Shown here: piece after piece, positions 1 through 7,855 of the stretch
How positions within the stretch are numbered: the first letter of the stretch is position 1
Layout: every line of letters begins with the position of its first letter
Assembly (NCBI GenBank): GCA_964534315.1
Contig: CAZHOV010000043.1
Location: 1-34,350 of the forward strand
Origin: CAZHOV01 sp964534315
GTDB taxonomy: Bacteria; Bacteroidota; Bacteroidia; Chitinophagales; Saprospiraceae
Length of the DNA: 34,350 nucleotides
Direction of reading: 5' to 3'
Position numbers and translations under genes: made by a program
Notes under the pieces: generated by a model
Database searches by the model: none
Seen by the model: the letters and a program-made list of their open reading frames with translations, nothing else
Told to the model about the DNA's origin: nothing

Positions 1-401
1 TCCTAATTCGTTTAGAAACTCTAACTAGAATTTAATCTCTTTCTTTCCTTACCTAACTTATCTTTTCAAAGAACTTCTATATTGCTCGGAGCAACATTTG
101 CTCCCATATCTCTCAAATTTTTCTTTTCCAAACACCCCTCTTTTGAAAGGCGAATGCAAAGGTATAAATCCTATTTAAATTTCACAACCCTTTTTTAAAA
201 AAAATCTAACTTTTTTTAGTCGGTTTTGCTCTTCGTAAAGTATCCGTTTTTTTATTCTTAAACAGCCCCCCATGATCAAATCCTGTTTTTCGTCATCTAC
301 AAAAAACAGCTGATAATTTTTTTCAGCCTTATCTATAGTGGAAACTTATTTCGCCTTTCTCCTTAAGGGTTTCTCTAAAACTCCGGTCTGTTAAAAAAAG
401 T
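1..401. other. Non-coding AT-rich region at left edge
   Basis: No convincing protein gene is seen. The stretch is very rich in T runs on the plus strand. It holds a leftward promoter of the Bacteroidota type (listed separately) and, at 88-104, a small perfect hairpin (7-bp stem GGAGCAA/TTGCTCC, 3-base loop) that would lie in the 5' leader of the leftward transcript. A 13-codon minus-strand reading frame (66-107) overlaps that hairpin; it could be chance. I see no clear terminator for the lycopene cyclase gene that ends at 402. Confidence 0.6.
157..187 (-). promoter_or_regulatory. Bacteroidota-type promoter firing off the left edge
   Basis: On the minus strand, TTG (187-185), a 20-base spacer and TACCTTTG (164-157) match the Bacteroidota vegetative promoter TTG-N19ish-TAnnTTTG. 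Transcription would start near 150 and run toward position 1, so a gene beyond the left edge is probably transcribed leftward with a leader of at least about 150 bases. The start point is inferred, not seen. Confidence 0.6.
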
Positions 402-1292
402 TCAATTTTTTATCCTTTTTTCAACTTTCAAGCGCCCTCTTAATAACTCATATAAGGTAATCACCCCATTCAATAAAAGAAATGAATAAATGGAATCTTC
501 CAGCGGAATAGAACCAATTCGAATACCGGAAAACTCTTCGGGATTATAAAGTACAATCGGAGCCTCTGTAAAGGCACCTGTCAGGGCACCGTCAATAATT
601 AAAAAAGGAATCCAAGAAATTAAATAAGCCCGGTAAAATAAACTCCGAAATGTGCTTTTGAAAAAGCCCTGATGAAGAAAGATAATAGCTACTGATAAAA
701 AACAGGAAGTCAATGTGTAAATCCGGTCAAAATAGATAATACCAATTGTAGCCAATACAATGATTAAACTACTACTTATCCACCACTCTATACTTCCAAA
801 CCAATCTTTCGGAAAATAACTATTCAAACATTCATATATAAATGTACAGGCAAAAGGCACGCTGAAAAAAAACATCCACTCTTCAACTGGTAAACCTGCT
901 ATCGAAATACCCATGAAGTAATTTTCATTAAATCCCCAGACTTTCCAATCGGTAAAATAAACATCCCAAACGATAAATAGCCCTCCTATTACAACAATAG
1001 CCGGAAATAAATATTTCCAACGGGTATAAAACCGGACTTTCTTATCAAAACTGAGCGCTAATACAGGTAGAAGTGTTACTAAATGCAGGTAAGCATAATG
1101 ATAGGACGTCTCCAAAAAATTTAAATCTCCCCAATTTGGCACATCAAAAATAAATGGCTTCCGGACAATGGACACTATTCCCCAATTGAGAAATACCATG
1201 ACCACCAACGCTAAAGACAGAAGCAACGCTCCCTTCCGGTAGATAGCCCTCTTTTTCTTTTTCCCTAAACTTTTTTCTACCGTCACTTCCAT
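402..1292 (-). CDS. Lycopene cyclase, fused CrtYc/CrtYd type
   Basis: A 296-residue integral membrane protein of the heterodimeric-type lycopene cyclase family (CrtYc/CrtYd), here with both halves in one chain. The two halves carry matching signatures: PVEEW at residues 135-139 after a W-D-x-Y-F segment, and PLEDS at 263-267 after a D-G-A-L-T-G-A segment at 234-240. The acidic pair after the proline is the family's proposed catalytic motif. About seven or more hydrophobic helices are visible between residues 20 and 280. It should cyclise the ends of lycopene, most likely to beta-carotene; ring type cannot be read from sequence. Start ATG at 1292 is 4 bases after the crtB stop, so it is the last gene of a crtI-crtB-cyclase operon, probably translated by coupling. 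A hydrophilic, lysine-rich N-terminus of 20 residues precedes the first helix. Confidence 0.9.
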   Translation of the reverse strand: MEVTVEKSLGKKKKRAIYRKGALLLSLALVVMVFLNWGIVSIVRKPFIFDVPNWGDLNFLETSYHYAYLHLVTLLPVLALSFDKKVRFYTRWKYLFPAIVVIGGLFIVWDVYFTDWKVWGFNENYFMGISIAGLPVEEWMFFFSVPFACTFIYECLNSYFPKDWFGSIEWWISSSLIIVLATIGIIYFDRIYTLTSCFLSVAIIFLHQGFFKSTFRSLFYRAYLISWIPFLIIDGALTGAFTEAPIVLYNPEEFSGIRIGSIPLEDSIYSFLLLNGVITLYELLRGRLKVEKRIKN

Positions 1293-1296
1293 AAGC

Positions 1297-2133
1297 TCAA
1301 ATCAGATTTAGGCGGTCTTTCAATGCTGAGCTAAAAAGCAAATAGACCTTCCTGCGGTCGTTTACCCGAATCCGCTGCTTCTTGACCTGAGATACCGGAG
1401 CACCTTTTATTTTTTTAAATAAGTTGGTGTAGTAAACATAAGCCAAATAAACGCCAAATCGCGCCCCCTTAGGTAGTCTTACTATACCTTTATAGGCATC
1501 ATCAAAATCTTTTTTGATATCTTCTTCGATCAGTTCTTTTTCTTTTTTCGTAAATTGTTGGAAATCAACACCGGGGAAATACACCCTACCCCGATCATCG
1601 TAGTCGCTCTTCATATCCCGCAAAAAGTTGATCTTTTGAAAGGCAGAACCCAAGCTACAAGCAGGGGCCTTCAATTCCTGATACAACTGCTCATTCCCCT
1701 CACAAAATACTCTCAAACACATCAATCCAACCACCTCTGCAGAACCATATATATACTCTTTATATTTCCCTTCTTCATAAGAATCATTATAGAGGTCCAT
1801 TTCCATACTACGCAGGAATGCATCAATCAACTCCCGTTCAATATTATAATTGTGCACAACTTCTTGAAAAGATTGTAAAATAGGATTGAGGCTGATCTTT
1901 TCTTCAATAGCATTATAGGTATCTTCCCAAAACCTGGCGAGCAGCTCTTTCTTTGAAAACTGATGAAACGTGTCTACGATCTCATCGGCAAAGCGAACGA
2001 AACCATAAATGGCATAGATGGGAGCCCGAAATCGCTTATCAAATGCCCGGATACCCATCGAAAAAGATGTACTGTACCGATTAGTAACCAGCTTACTACA
2101 TTCCTGGCAGGTTTGTTTGTATAATTCCATCAT
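1297..2133 (-). CDS. crtB: Phytoene synthase CrtB
   Basis: Condenses two geranylgeranyl diphosphates head to head to give 15-cis-phytoene, the first committed step of C40 carotenoid synthesis. The 278-residue protein has both aspartate-rich metal-diphosphate sites of the squalene/phytoene synthase family: D-E-I-V-D at residues 50-54 and N-F-L-R-D-M-K-S-D at 169-177, followed by the usual R-G-R-x-Y-F-P. An S-T-S-F segment near residue 21 is the family's N-terminal substrate-site motif. The first two codons are both ATG (2133 and 2130); either may be used. It lies 40 bases downstream of crtI and 4 bases upstream of the lycopene cyclase gene. No geranylgeranyl diphosphate synthase or carotenoid hydroxylase is in this window. 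Confidence 0.95.
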   Translation of the reverse strand: MMELYKQTCQECSKLVTNRYSTSFSMGIRAFDKRFRAPIYAIYGFVRFADEIVDTFHQFSKKELLARFWEDTYNAIEEKISLNPILQSFQEVVHNYNIERELIDAFLRSMEMDLYNDSYEEGKYKEYIYGSAEVVGLMCLRVFCEGNEQLYQELKAPACSLGSAFQKINFLRDMKSDYDDRGRVYFPGVDFQQFTKKEKELIEEDIKKDFDDAYKGIVRLPKGARFGVYLAYVYYTNLFKKIKGAPVSQVKKQRIRVNDRRKVYLLFSSALKDRLNLI

Positions 2134-2173
2134 GGTTGAAGTGGTTTGTTTATTTCAAAAAAAGAAATAATGT

Positions 2174-3643
2174 CTAAATCATTTTATTAATTTCCCCGGC
2201 AACTACCTGCCCGGATATAATCGAAGGAGGTACTCCGGGCCCCGGAGTTGTTAACTGCCCTGCGTAAAAAAGGTTCTTCACTTTTTTACTTTTCAACTTT
2301 GGTTTTAAAAAAGCCGTCTGCAACAGTGTATTGGCCAATCCATAGGCATTGCCCTTGAAAGCATGGTAATCTTCCTGAAATTCTTTGTGCGCATAAGAAC
2401 GTTTATAGACAATACTATCCCTGATTGTCGTCCCCGTCATTTGCTCGAGCCGATCCATTACCATATCAAAATAATGTTCCCTGATCGATGGCGTTTCCTC
2501 CAAATCCGGCGCCAACGGAATTAAGATAAACAAATTTTCTGATCCTTCTGGTGCGACTGAAGGATCTGTTTTTGACGGATTGCATACATAAAACAGGGGC
2601 TTCTCCGGCCATTTTGGAGATTCATATATTTCTATAGCATGTTGCTTGAAATCTTCGTCAAAGAAAAGGTTGTGGTGAAGTAGCTTGGGAATCTTTTTAT
2701 TCACACCCAAGTAAAATAGCAAAGAAGAAGGGGCCATGGTTCGCTTATCCCAATAAGAGGCAGAGTATCTTCTTTTTGAAGGATCGAGTAGGTTTTGCTC
2801 AACGTGGTTATAATCTGCTGCACCTACGATAATATCAGCAGTAAAATTCCCCTGATTGGTGACAACCTCACGGGCTCGGCCATTAGGAACAACAATTTGG
2901 TTGACCTCGTGATTCAATTTAAACGCTACGCCCAATTCTTCACAAAGGGCAACCATCCCTTTAACGATCTCGTGCATCCCTCCCATCGGATACCAGGTAC
3001 CCATAGCAGCATCCGCATAATTCATCAGACTATACAAAGCTGGGGTTTTTTCCGGAGTCGCTCCGAGAAAAAGCACCGGAAATTCCAACAATTGTATCAA
3101 TTGCGGGTGTTTGAATAATTTTTTGATGTGGGAGGAAATGGACGTGAACATCTGGAGCCTGAAAAGGCTTTTCAGGACCCGAAGGTCGGCAAATTCCATA
3201 ATTGAGTGCCCGGGTTTATGGACGAATTCCTTCATCCCCACTTCGTACTTGTATGCCGCTTCGTTCATAAACTTCCGAAGGTTGGCACCACTTCCTTCCT
3301 CGTATTGTTCGAACATCTCTTCCAGCGCGTCTAGCCCCGCAGGAACAGTCATAATGTCATCAGGCCCAAAAACAACTTGATAGGAAGGATCTAAACGGAT
3401 CAAATTGTAGTAATCAGAAGTTTTCTTGCCAAAGTCTGCAAAAAATTGATCGAACACGTCTGGCATCCAGTACCAACTGGGGCCCATATCAAATACAAAA
3501 TTTTCCGCTTCAAACTTTCTGGCCCGCCCGCCGGGTACGCTGTTCTTTTCAAGTACGGTAACCTGAAAACCGTACTTCGCCAAATAAGCAGCAGCTGATA
3601 ATCCGGAAAATCCAGATCCAATAACAATGACTTTTGCCTTCAC
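2174..3643 (-). CDS. crtI: Phytoene desaturase CrtI
   Basis: FAD-dependent desaturase turning phytoene stepwise into lycopene at the membrane. From the start chosen here it has 489 residues, the usual CrtI length. It has the N-terminal Rossmann motif G-S-G-F-S-G (9-14) with E32 ending strand 2, then P-G-G-R-A. The C-terminal CrtI signature F-Y-A-G...T-P-G-P-G-V-P-P-S-I-I-S-G lies at about 459-480. There is no usable ATG at the N-terminus. The open frame reaches a TTG at 3685, but GTG at 3643 gives M-K-A-K-V-I-V-I-G-S-G, the normal distance to the FAD motif, so I prefer it; the TTG form would add 14 residues. It is the first gene of the carotenoid operon. The number of desaturation steps (three or four) cannot be told from sequence, but lycopene is implied by the cyclase downstream. 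Confidence 0.93.
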   Translation of the reverse strand: MKAKVIVIGSGFSGLSAAAYLAKYGFQVTVLEKNSVPGGRARKFEAENFVFDMGPSWYWMPDVFDQFFADFGKKTSDYYNLIRLDPSYQVVFGPDDIMTVPAGLDALEEMFEQYEEGSGANLRKFMNEAAYKYEVGMKEFVHKPGHSIMEFADLRVLKSLFRLQMFTSISSHIKKLFKHPQLIQLLEFPVLFLGATPEKTPALYSLMNYADAAMGTWYPMGGMHEIVKGMVALCEELGVAFKLNHEVNQIVVPNGRAREVVTNQGNFTADIIVGAADYNHVEQNLLDPSKRRYSASYWDKRTMAPSSLLFYLGVNKKIPKLLHHNLFFDEDFKQHAIEIYESPKWPEKPLFYVCNPSKTDPSVAPEGSENLFILIPLAPDLEETPSIREHYFDMVMDRLEQMTGTTIRDSIVYKRSYAHKEFQEDYHAFKGNAYGLANTLLQTAFLKPKLKSKKVKNLFYAGQLTTPGPGVPPSIISGQVVAGEINKMI

Positions 3644-3745
3644 AGAATGCTTTTTTTCTTGCAATTTACTGAAATTAACAGGCAATAAACAGGCTTTTTG
3701 GGTTTTTGTTTATTACAAAAGGAAAGTGAGAGGTGAAGACTGCTT

Positions 3746-3753
3746 CAAAAGTA
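3746..3753 (-). promoter_or_regulatory. Possible -7 box for the crtI operon
   Basis: TACTTTTG on the minus strand fits TAnnTTTG. No good TTG lies 19-20 bases upstream, so the -33 element is weak. The position would give a leader of roughly 95 bases before the GTG start of crtI. It lies in the gap that follows the sigma/anti-sigma pair. Confidence 0.35.
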
Positions 3754-3874
3754 TTCGAGGTATACCTAATAAAGTTTTTAGAGATGACTCAGGATTCTGT
3801 TTTGGGCCTATGCTAATAATGAAAAACACCGTATCGACTATATTCTTTTCGCTCAACAAAGCACCGTTCAAAGA

Positions 3875-4645
3875 TTATAATTTTTCTAACAGCTTTATTG
3901 AACTATCCCCATAGGCTTCGTCCTCTTTTAATTTATTCAGTATTTCCCGTGCCGCCTCCTTCTCATCCATTTTCACATAAACCAACGCTAAATACCACTG
4001 GATAGTCGCCTTGTCAGGGAAGGTAGAAGTTGTTTGTAAATCTTCCAAAACAGGTAAGGCTTCTGCTGTCTGCTCATTTCCTATAAGGGCCATAGCCTGA
4101 TAAAAACGCGACTGGTCCTTCCAATTTTCGGCGCCCTTTTCATTAAACTCTTCAAACAAAGGGATTGCCTTTTCATAATTTTTTTGGTTATAGGCTTGCA
4201 TGGCATCTTCCAGCACAGCAAGGTAACCGTCTTCCTTTCCAAAGCCGGCTTCCGATAATTCCAGATCAATTTGTGTGGAAATATTATCCTCAAATGCAGT
4301 AAATTGCTGATTGAACAGTTGCTCAGTCGAATTCCCCCGAAAAAGTACTAACCAACCAGCAACGACTAACAGTAATACAGCAGCAGCAATACTTAGCGCT
4401 CTTCTTCGGAAGCGCACTACTTTCATGCCGTTATTTTGCTCTTTTGCCTTCCAGGTGTTTAGTTCAGCCCGGAGTTCGTTTTCGATATTCACCTCAACCG
4501 CTTGCCGTGCCATTTGGTGAAAAGCGAGCTCTTCTTTTAATTTTTCATCGGTCTGTAACTGAGTTTCGAACGCTTTTCGCTCTTCTTCCGGAAGCTCACC
4601 GTCAAGGTAGCGCTCTAATTTTTCAAAGTAAATATCCTGGTTCAT
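3875..4645 (-). CDS. Membrane-anchored anti-sigma-type protein with TPR-like tail
   Basis: A 256-residue protein I read as the partner of the sigma factor immediately upstream (2-base gap). Residues 1-70 are a charged, helical cytoplasmic segment beginning with L-E-R-Y-L-D-G-E-L-P-E-E-E, the usual opening of anti-sigma/zinc-finger-like regulators, but without the Cys/His zinc ligands of ZAS domains. A basic patch R-F-R-R-R leads into one transmembrane helix at about 83-102. The C-terminal part (about 135-250) is three or so helical hairpins of TPR type, with Q-K-N-Y-E-K-A-I-P-L-F and a W-Y-L-A-L-V-Y-V-K repeat, and would face the periplasm. Role inferred: tether and inhibit the sigma factor until a periplasmic signal is sensed. 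It could instead be a general TPR protein coexpressed with it. Family membership is fairly sure, function is not. Confidence 0.7.
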   Translation of the reverse strand: MNQDIYFEKLERYLDGELPEEERKAFETQLQTDEKLKEELAFHQMARQAVEVNIENELRAELNTWKAKEQNNGMKVVRFRRRALSIAAAVLLLVVAGWLVLFRGNSTEQLFNQQFTAFEDNISTQIDLELSEAGFGKEDGYLAVLEDAMQAYNQKNYEKAIPLFEEFNEKGAENWKDQSRFYQAMALIGNEQTAEALPVLEDLQTTSTFPDKATIQWYLALVYVKMDEKEAAREILNKLKEDEAYGDSSIKLLEKL

Positions 4646-4647
4646 GG

Positions 4648-5247
4648 TTAGTTATTTAGGTGAGTGGTTAATTCGTTATTTTCTTTAATGAATGCGATCA
4701 GACTTTTCATGCACCGGTACTTGGTTTTTCGCGCCATCACCTCACTGCTGATTTCCATCTTTTTGCAAATTTCGGCCATCGAATAAGATAATTGCCATAA
4801 GGTCAATATCTGCTGGCATCTTTGGGTTAATCTATTCATCACTTTTTGTAGCAGCTTTTTCTGTTCTTCTTGAAGGAACAATTGCTCCGGCGTGTGCGTA
4901 TCAATATCGTCTTTTACAATTTCCTGGTTATCTTCTTTTAGATCGACCCTCTGCTGTTTTCGAATTTGATTCATCCAATAAAATTGCCCGGTCTTATAAA
5001 TAAATCCGTTGAGTGAGCCATCCAACTTAAAAGTACCTTCGCGAATCTTTTTATCCAGGATAATAATGGCTTCATGAAAGGTATCTTCTCCATCTTCCCG
5101 GTTTCCGCTATTATTGACTACGTATCTTATGACCTGCAGTTTCAGACGATTATCATTGTAAATTTGCCGAAAGGCTGCCATTCTCGTACTGCCACCTCTT
5201 TTGACGGCTGCTACCAAATCTGCGTCGTTTTTAAATTTTAAGTTCAT
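4648..5247 (-). CDS. ECF-type RNA polymerase sigma factor
   Basis: A 199-residue sigma-70 family protein with region 2 and region 4 only. Region 2 is at about 20-95, with the core-binding segment E-D-G-E-D-T-F-H-E-A. Region 4 is at about 140-185, a helix-turn-helix with R-C-Q-Q-I-L-T-L-W...S-M-A-E-I-C-K-K-M-E-I-S. No region 1.1 or 3 is present. The segment F-K-L-D-G-S-L-N-G-F-I-Y-K around residue 70 is common in Bacteroidota ECF factors that sit next to TPR-bearing membrane partners. It should direct polymerase to a small regulon; targets are unknown. The gene for the putative anti-sigma partner follows after 2 bases, which suggests translational coupling and fixed stoichiometry. Start ATG at 5247 is the only reasonable one. 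Confidence 0.88.
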   Translation of the reverse strand: MNLKFKNDADLVAAVKRGGSTRMAAFRQIYNDNRLKLQVIRYVVNNSGNREDGEDTFHEAIIILDKKIREGTFKLDGSLNGFIYKTGQFYWMNQIRKQQRVDLKEDNQEIVKDDIDTHTPEQLFLQEEQKKLLQKVMNRLTQRCQQILTLWQLSYSMAEICKKMEISSEVMARKTKYRCMKSLIAFIKENNELTTHLNN

Positions 5248-5330
5248 TAGTACATGTATTAGGCGTTGAAAGTGTACCCAACTTTTTTAATAAAATATTA
5301 ACAATATTATTTCATTTATGACCATCGTCT

Positions 5331-5338
5331 CAAAAATA
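5331..5338 (-). promoter_or_regulatory. Possible -7 box for the sigma/anti-sigma operon
   Basis: TATTTTTG on the minus strand fits TAnnTTTG and would give a leader of about 75 bases. No TTG is found at the -33 spacing, so this is a half-match. If the sigma factor regulates itself, a different box should exist, and none can be recognised here. Confidence 0.3.
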
Positions 5339-5376
5339 CAGAGAATTTTGGTAAGGTATTTATTAGCTAGATACAT

Positions 5377-5423
5377 AAAAAAAGGCACCCCAACTTTGAA
5401 TTCAAAATTGGGGCGCCTTTTTC
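5377..5423 (-). terminator. Rho-independent terminator of rpsA
   Basis: A long hairpin lies 22 bases past the rpsA stop. The arms around 5381-5393 and 5406-5419 pair GGCgCCCCAA with TTGGGGtGCC (one G-U type pair) and are flanked by A/T runs on both sides, so it can act in either direction. In the rpsA direction the stem is followed by seven Ts. Confidence 0.85.
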
Positions 5424-5444
5424 TTACCGTACGTTTATAGATGA

Positions 5445-7571
5445 TTATTTATCATCACCATCTTTATCTTCATCTTTTTTACTATCGTTTCCTTCGAATT
5501 GCTCTTTTAGCTGCGCTAACGCATCCAGTTCTCCAAGGGTAGAACGTTCCACTTTGCTTTGCGTCTTTCTGACTGCATCGCGCGTCTGTTTGCGTTCCTT
5601 ATCCTTTTCTTTCTTGAACTGCTGCTCAGCTTCGCGTTTGATGTCATCAAGATAACGCAGGTGAGAAACGATAATACGCTTATCATCGCGGTTGAATTCG
5701 ATAACTTTCACGGTAATCTCTTCGTCGACCTCAGCATAGGTGCCATCCTCTTTGCGGATGTGTCGTGAAGGCGCAAATGCTTCCAACCCATAGGGTAATT
5801 GTACAATACCGCCCTTATCATCACGTCGCAAGACAGTAGCCTGATGGTAAGAACCTTCAGGGAAGACGGATTCAAACGTATCCCATGGATTTTCTTCTGT
5901 TTGCTTATGGCCCAGAGACAGTTTGCGGCTTTCCTTATCAATTTCGAGTATGACAATGTCGATATCGTTCCCTACTTTCGTAAATTCGGAAGGATGAGAA
6001 AAACGTTTCGTCCAGGATAAATCAGAAATATGTACCATACCTCCGATACCTTCTTCCAGTTCGACAAACACCCCATAAGGCGTAAGGTTCTTTACATCGC
6101 CTGTATGGCGACTGCCTACTGGGAAGCGCTCTTCAATATCGCTCCAAGGATCTTTAGAAAGTTGCTTGATACTCAATGACATCTTTCGATCTTCACGATC
6201 AATAGTTACCACCTTGGCATCGTATTCCTGACCAATTTTAAAGAATTCACGGGCATTGACAGGTTGGTTACTCCAGGTCACCTCAGATACGTGAATTAAC
6301 CCCTCTACACCTGGCATGATCTCAAGGAATGCACCGTAATCTTCAATATTAACAATACGTCCTTTAACAATCGAACCTTCCTTAATTTCTGCATCCAGTA
6401 CATCCCACGGATGTGGCTGAAGTTGCTTAAGACCAAGAGAAATTCGTTTCTTATTCTCGTCGAAATCCAATACCACCACATTGATTTTCTGGTTCAATTC
6501 GAGCACCTCGCTTGGGTGAGAGATGCGTCCCCAGGAAATGTCTGTAATATAAAGTAGTCCGTCTACGCCTCCAAGATCTAAGAATGCACCAAAATCTGTG
6601 ATATTCTTAACGATTCCTTCAAGCACCTGACCTTTTTCAAGGCTAGCGATAATTGCTTCTCGTTGTTCGGCAAGATCGCTTTCAATAAGCGCTTTGTGTG
6701 AAACAACAGCATTTTTGATGGTTTCATTGATCTTAACCACCTTAAACTCCATTGTCTTACCCACGTAAGAATCATAATCAATAATAGGCTTGATATCGAT
6801 TTGAGAACCGGGAAGGAAGGTTTCAAGGCCACCACAATCGGCAATCAGCCCACCTTTGGTCTTACTCACAACGGTTCCTTTGATGACTGTACCGTTCTGG
6901 TAAGAATCAACGATATTTTCCCATGCCCGAAGCAATTTAGCTTTACGCCGGGATAGGACAAGCTGACCTTTGGCATCTTCTTGTTGCTCGACATAGACCT
7001 CTACATTATCCCCTACATTTAATTCGTCCAGGTCTCTAAATTCAGACAAGGAAACTAATCCGTCAGATTTGTAGCCAATATCCAAAAGGACATCACCTTC
7101 ATTGATGGAAGTTACTTTTCCGGAAACGATCTCGTTCTCAAGAACAGAATTGAGGGTTGACTCGTATTGCTCAAGATACTGCTCAATTTCATCTTCTGAA
7201 TAAGGCAAGGTAGATTTGTTCGTCTGTTCCCAATCAAAATCATCATGGGCAGATTCGGCATAGACCTCTTCTTCTTCTTCTTCCTCCTCTTCCTGGTCTT
7301 CTTCGTCATTATCCTCTTCACCATCTTCAGAAGTAGGTACTTCCGTTGTTGTCTCTTCTTCTTTATCAGGAGACTCTTCTGTACTTTCTTCTTTATCGTC
7401 TCCTTCTTCTTCTTTAGCCGATTCTTCGTTATCCGCCTCACTTACAGGCTCTTCCGTAGGTTTTTCAGTTGATTCTTCTAGCTCCGAAGAAGTGACTTCT
7501 TCATTTGCTGTAGTTTCTGGAGAATCCTGTTGATTCTCGTCATTTTCGTGATTTTTTTCGTCAAAAAGCAT
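5445..7571 (-). CDS. rpsA: 30S ribosomal protein S1 with acidic N-terminal extension
   Basis: Ribosomal protein S1, which binds mRNA on the 30S subunit. From the ATG at 7571 it has 708 residues. Six S1 (OB-fold) domains are visible at roughly 147-213, 228-295, 315-384, 400-471, 486-559 and 572-640. Domains 3 to 5 carry the classic G-x-F/Y-G-A/V-F...G-L-I/V-H-I-S pattern and each ends in L-S/G-L/H-K-Q-L-like. Residues 1-110 are almost entirely Glu/Asp/Ser/Thr, with a run of nine Glu near 93-101. A Lys/Glu-rich tail follows domain 6. The frame is open to a TTG at 7586, but ATG 7571 is preferred: a GGAG sits 8 bases upstream of it, a rare clear Shine-Dalgarno match in this window. The gene stands alone between its own promoter and terminator. 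The extension is encoded by GAA/GAG-rich triplet tracts. Confidence 0.95.
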   Translation of the reverse strand: MLFDEKNHENDENQQDSPETTANEEVTSSELEESTEKPTEEPVSEADNEESAKEEEGDDKEESTEESPDKEEETTTEVPTSEDGEEDNDEEDQEEEEEEEEEVYAESAHDDFDWEQTNKSTLPYSEDEIEQYLEQYESTLNSVLENEIVSGKVTSINEGDVLLDIGYKSDGLVSLSEFRDLDELNVGDNVEVYVEQQEDAKGQLVLSRRKAKLLRAWENIVDSYQNGTVIKGTVVSKTKGGLIADCGGLETFLPGSQIDIKPIIDYDSYVGKTMEFKVVKINETIKNAVVSHKALIESDLAEQREAIIASLEKGQVLEGIVKNITDFGAFLDLGGVDGLLYITDISWGRISHPSEVLELNQKINVVVLDFDENKKRISLGLKQLQPHPWDVLDAEIKEGSIVKGRIVNIEDYGAFLEIMPGVEGLIHVSEVTWSNQPVNAREFFKIGQEYDAKVVTIDREDRKMSLSIKQLSKDPWSDIEERFPVGSRHTGDVKNLTPYGVFVELEEGIGGMVHISDLSWTKRFSHPSEFTKVGNDIDIVILEIDKESRKLSLGHKQTEENPWDTFESVFPEGSYHQATVLRRDDKGGIVQLPYGLEAFAPSRHIRKEDGTYAEVDEEITVKVIEFNRDDKRIIVSHLRYLDDIKREAEQQFKKEKDKERKQTRDAVRKTQSKVERSTLGELDALAQLKEQFEGNDSKKDEDKDGDDK

Positions 7572-7640
7572 TGCTTTTAGCTCCAATTATTTTACCCGCA
7601 GGAGAAAACGGGTTTTGTTAAAAATTCTAATTTCGGGCTG

Positions 7641-7670
7641 CAAAGGTACGCTTTTCCATTTGATTTCCAA
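7641..7670 (-). promoter_or_regulatory. Promoter of rpsA
   Basis: On the minus strand, TTG (7670-7668), a spacer of exactly 19 bases and TACCTTTG (7648-7641) form a textbook Bacteroidota housekeeping promoter. The expected start is near 7634, giving a leader of about 60 bases. The strength of the match suits a highly expressed ribosomal gene. Confidence 0.82.
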
Positions 7671-7798
7671 AGAAAAACAATTACTATACTCAATTCTTTT
7701 CTTTAATTTTATATTCTAAACATTTTCCGCAACAATCGATCATTAAATAAGAATTGCTAATTTTTTTTCTTCTCCTTTTCTTAAAAGAAAATATTTGG

Positions 7799-7806
7799 TA
7801 AGTTTG
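7799..7806 (+). promoter_or_regulatory. Possible -7 box for the acyl-CoA ligase gene
   Basis: TAAGTTTG fits TAnnTTTG and lies 49 bases before the ATG at 7856. At the -33 position only a TTT is present, so the promoter would be weak or activator-dependent. Confidence 0.4.
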
Positions 7807-7855
7807 AGCAGCATGTCTATTTTCTTTTTATTAACGACTTAACGATAACTAAACG

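Noticed and set aside
3627..3914. A 95-codon plus-strand frame across the crtI-anti-sigma gap
   Set aside because: It overlaps the ends of two well-supported minus-strand genes, has no recognisable domain, and the gap carries a promoter box for crtI.
7245..7472. Plus-strand frame rich in Phe/Leu opposite the acidic arm of S1
   Set aside because: It is the antisense reading of GAA/GAG tracts, giving a hydrophobic protein by codon composition alone.
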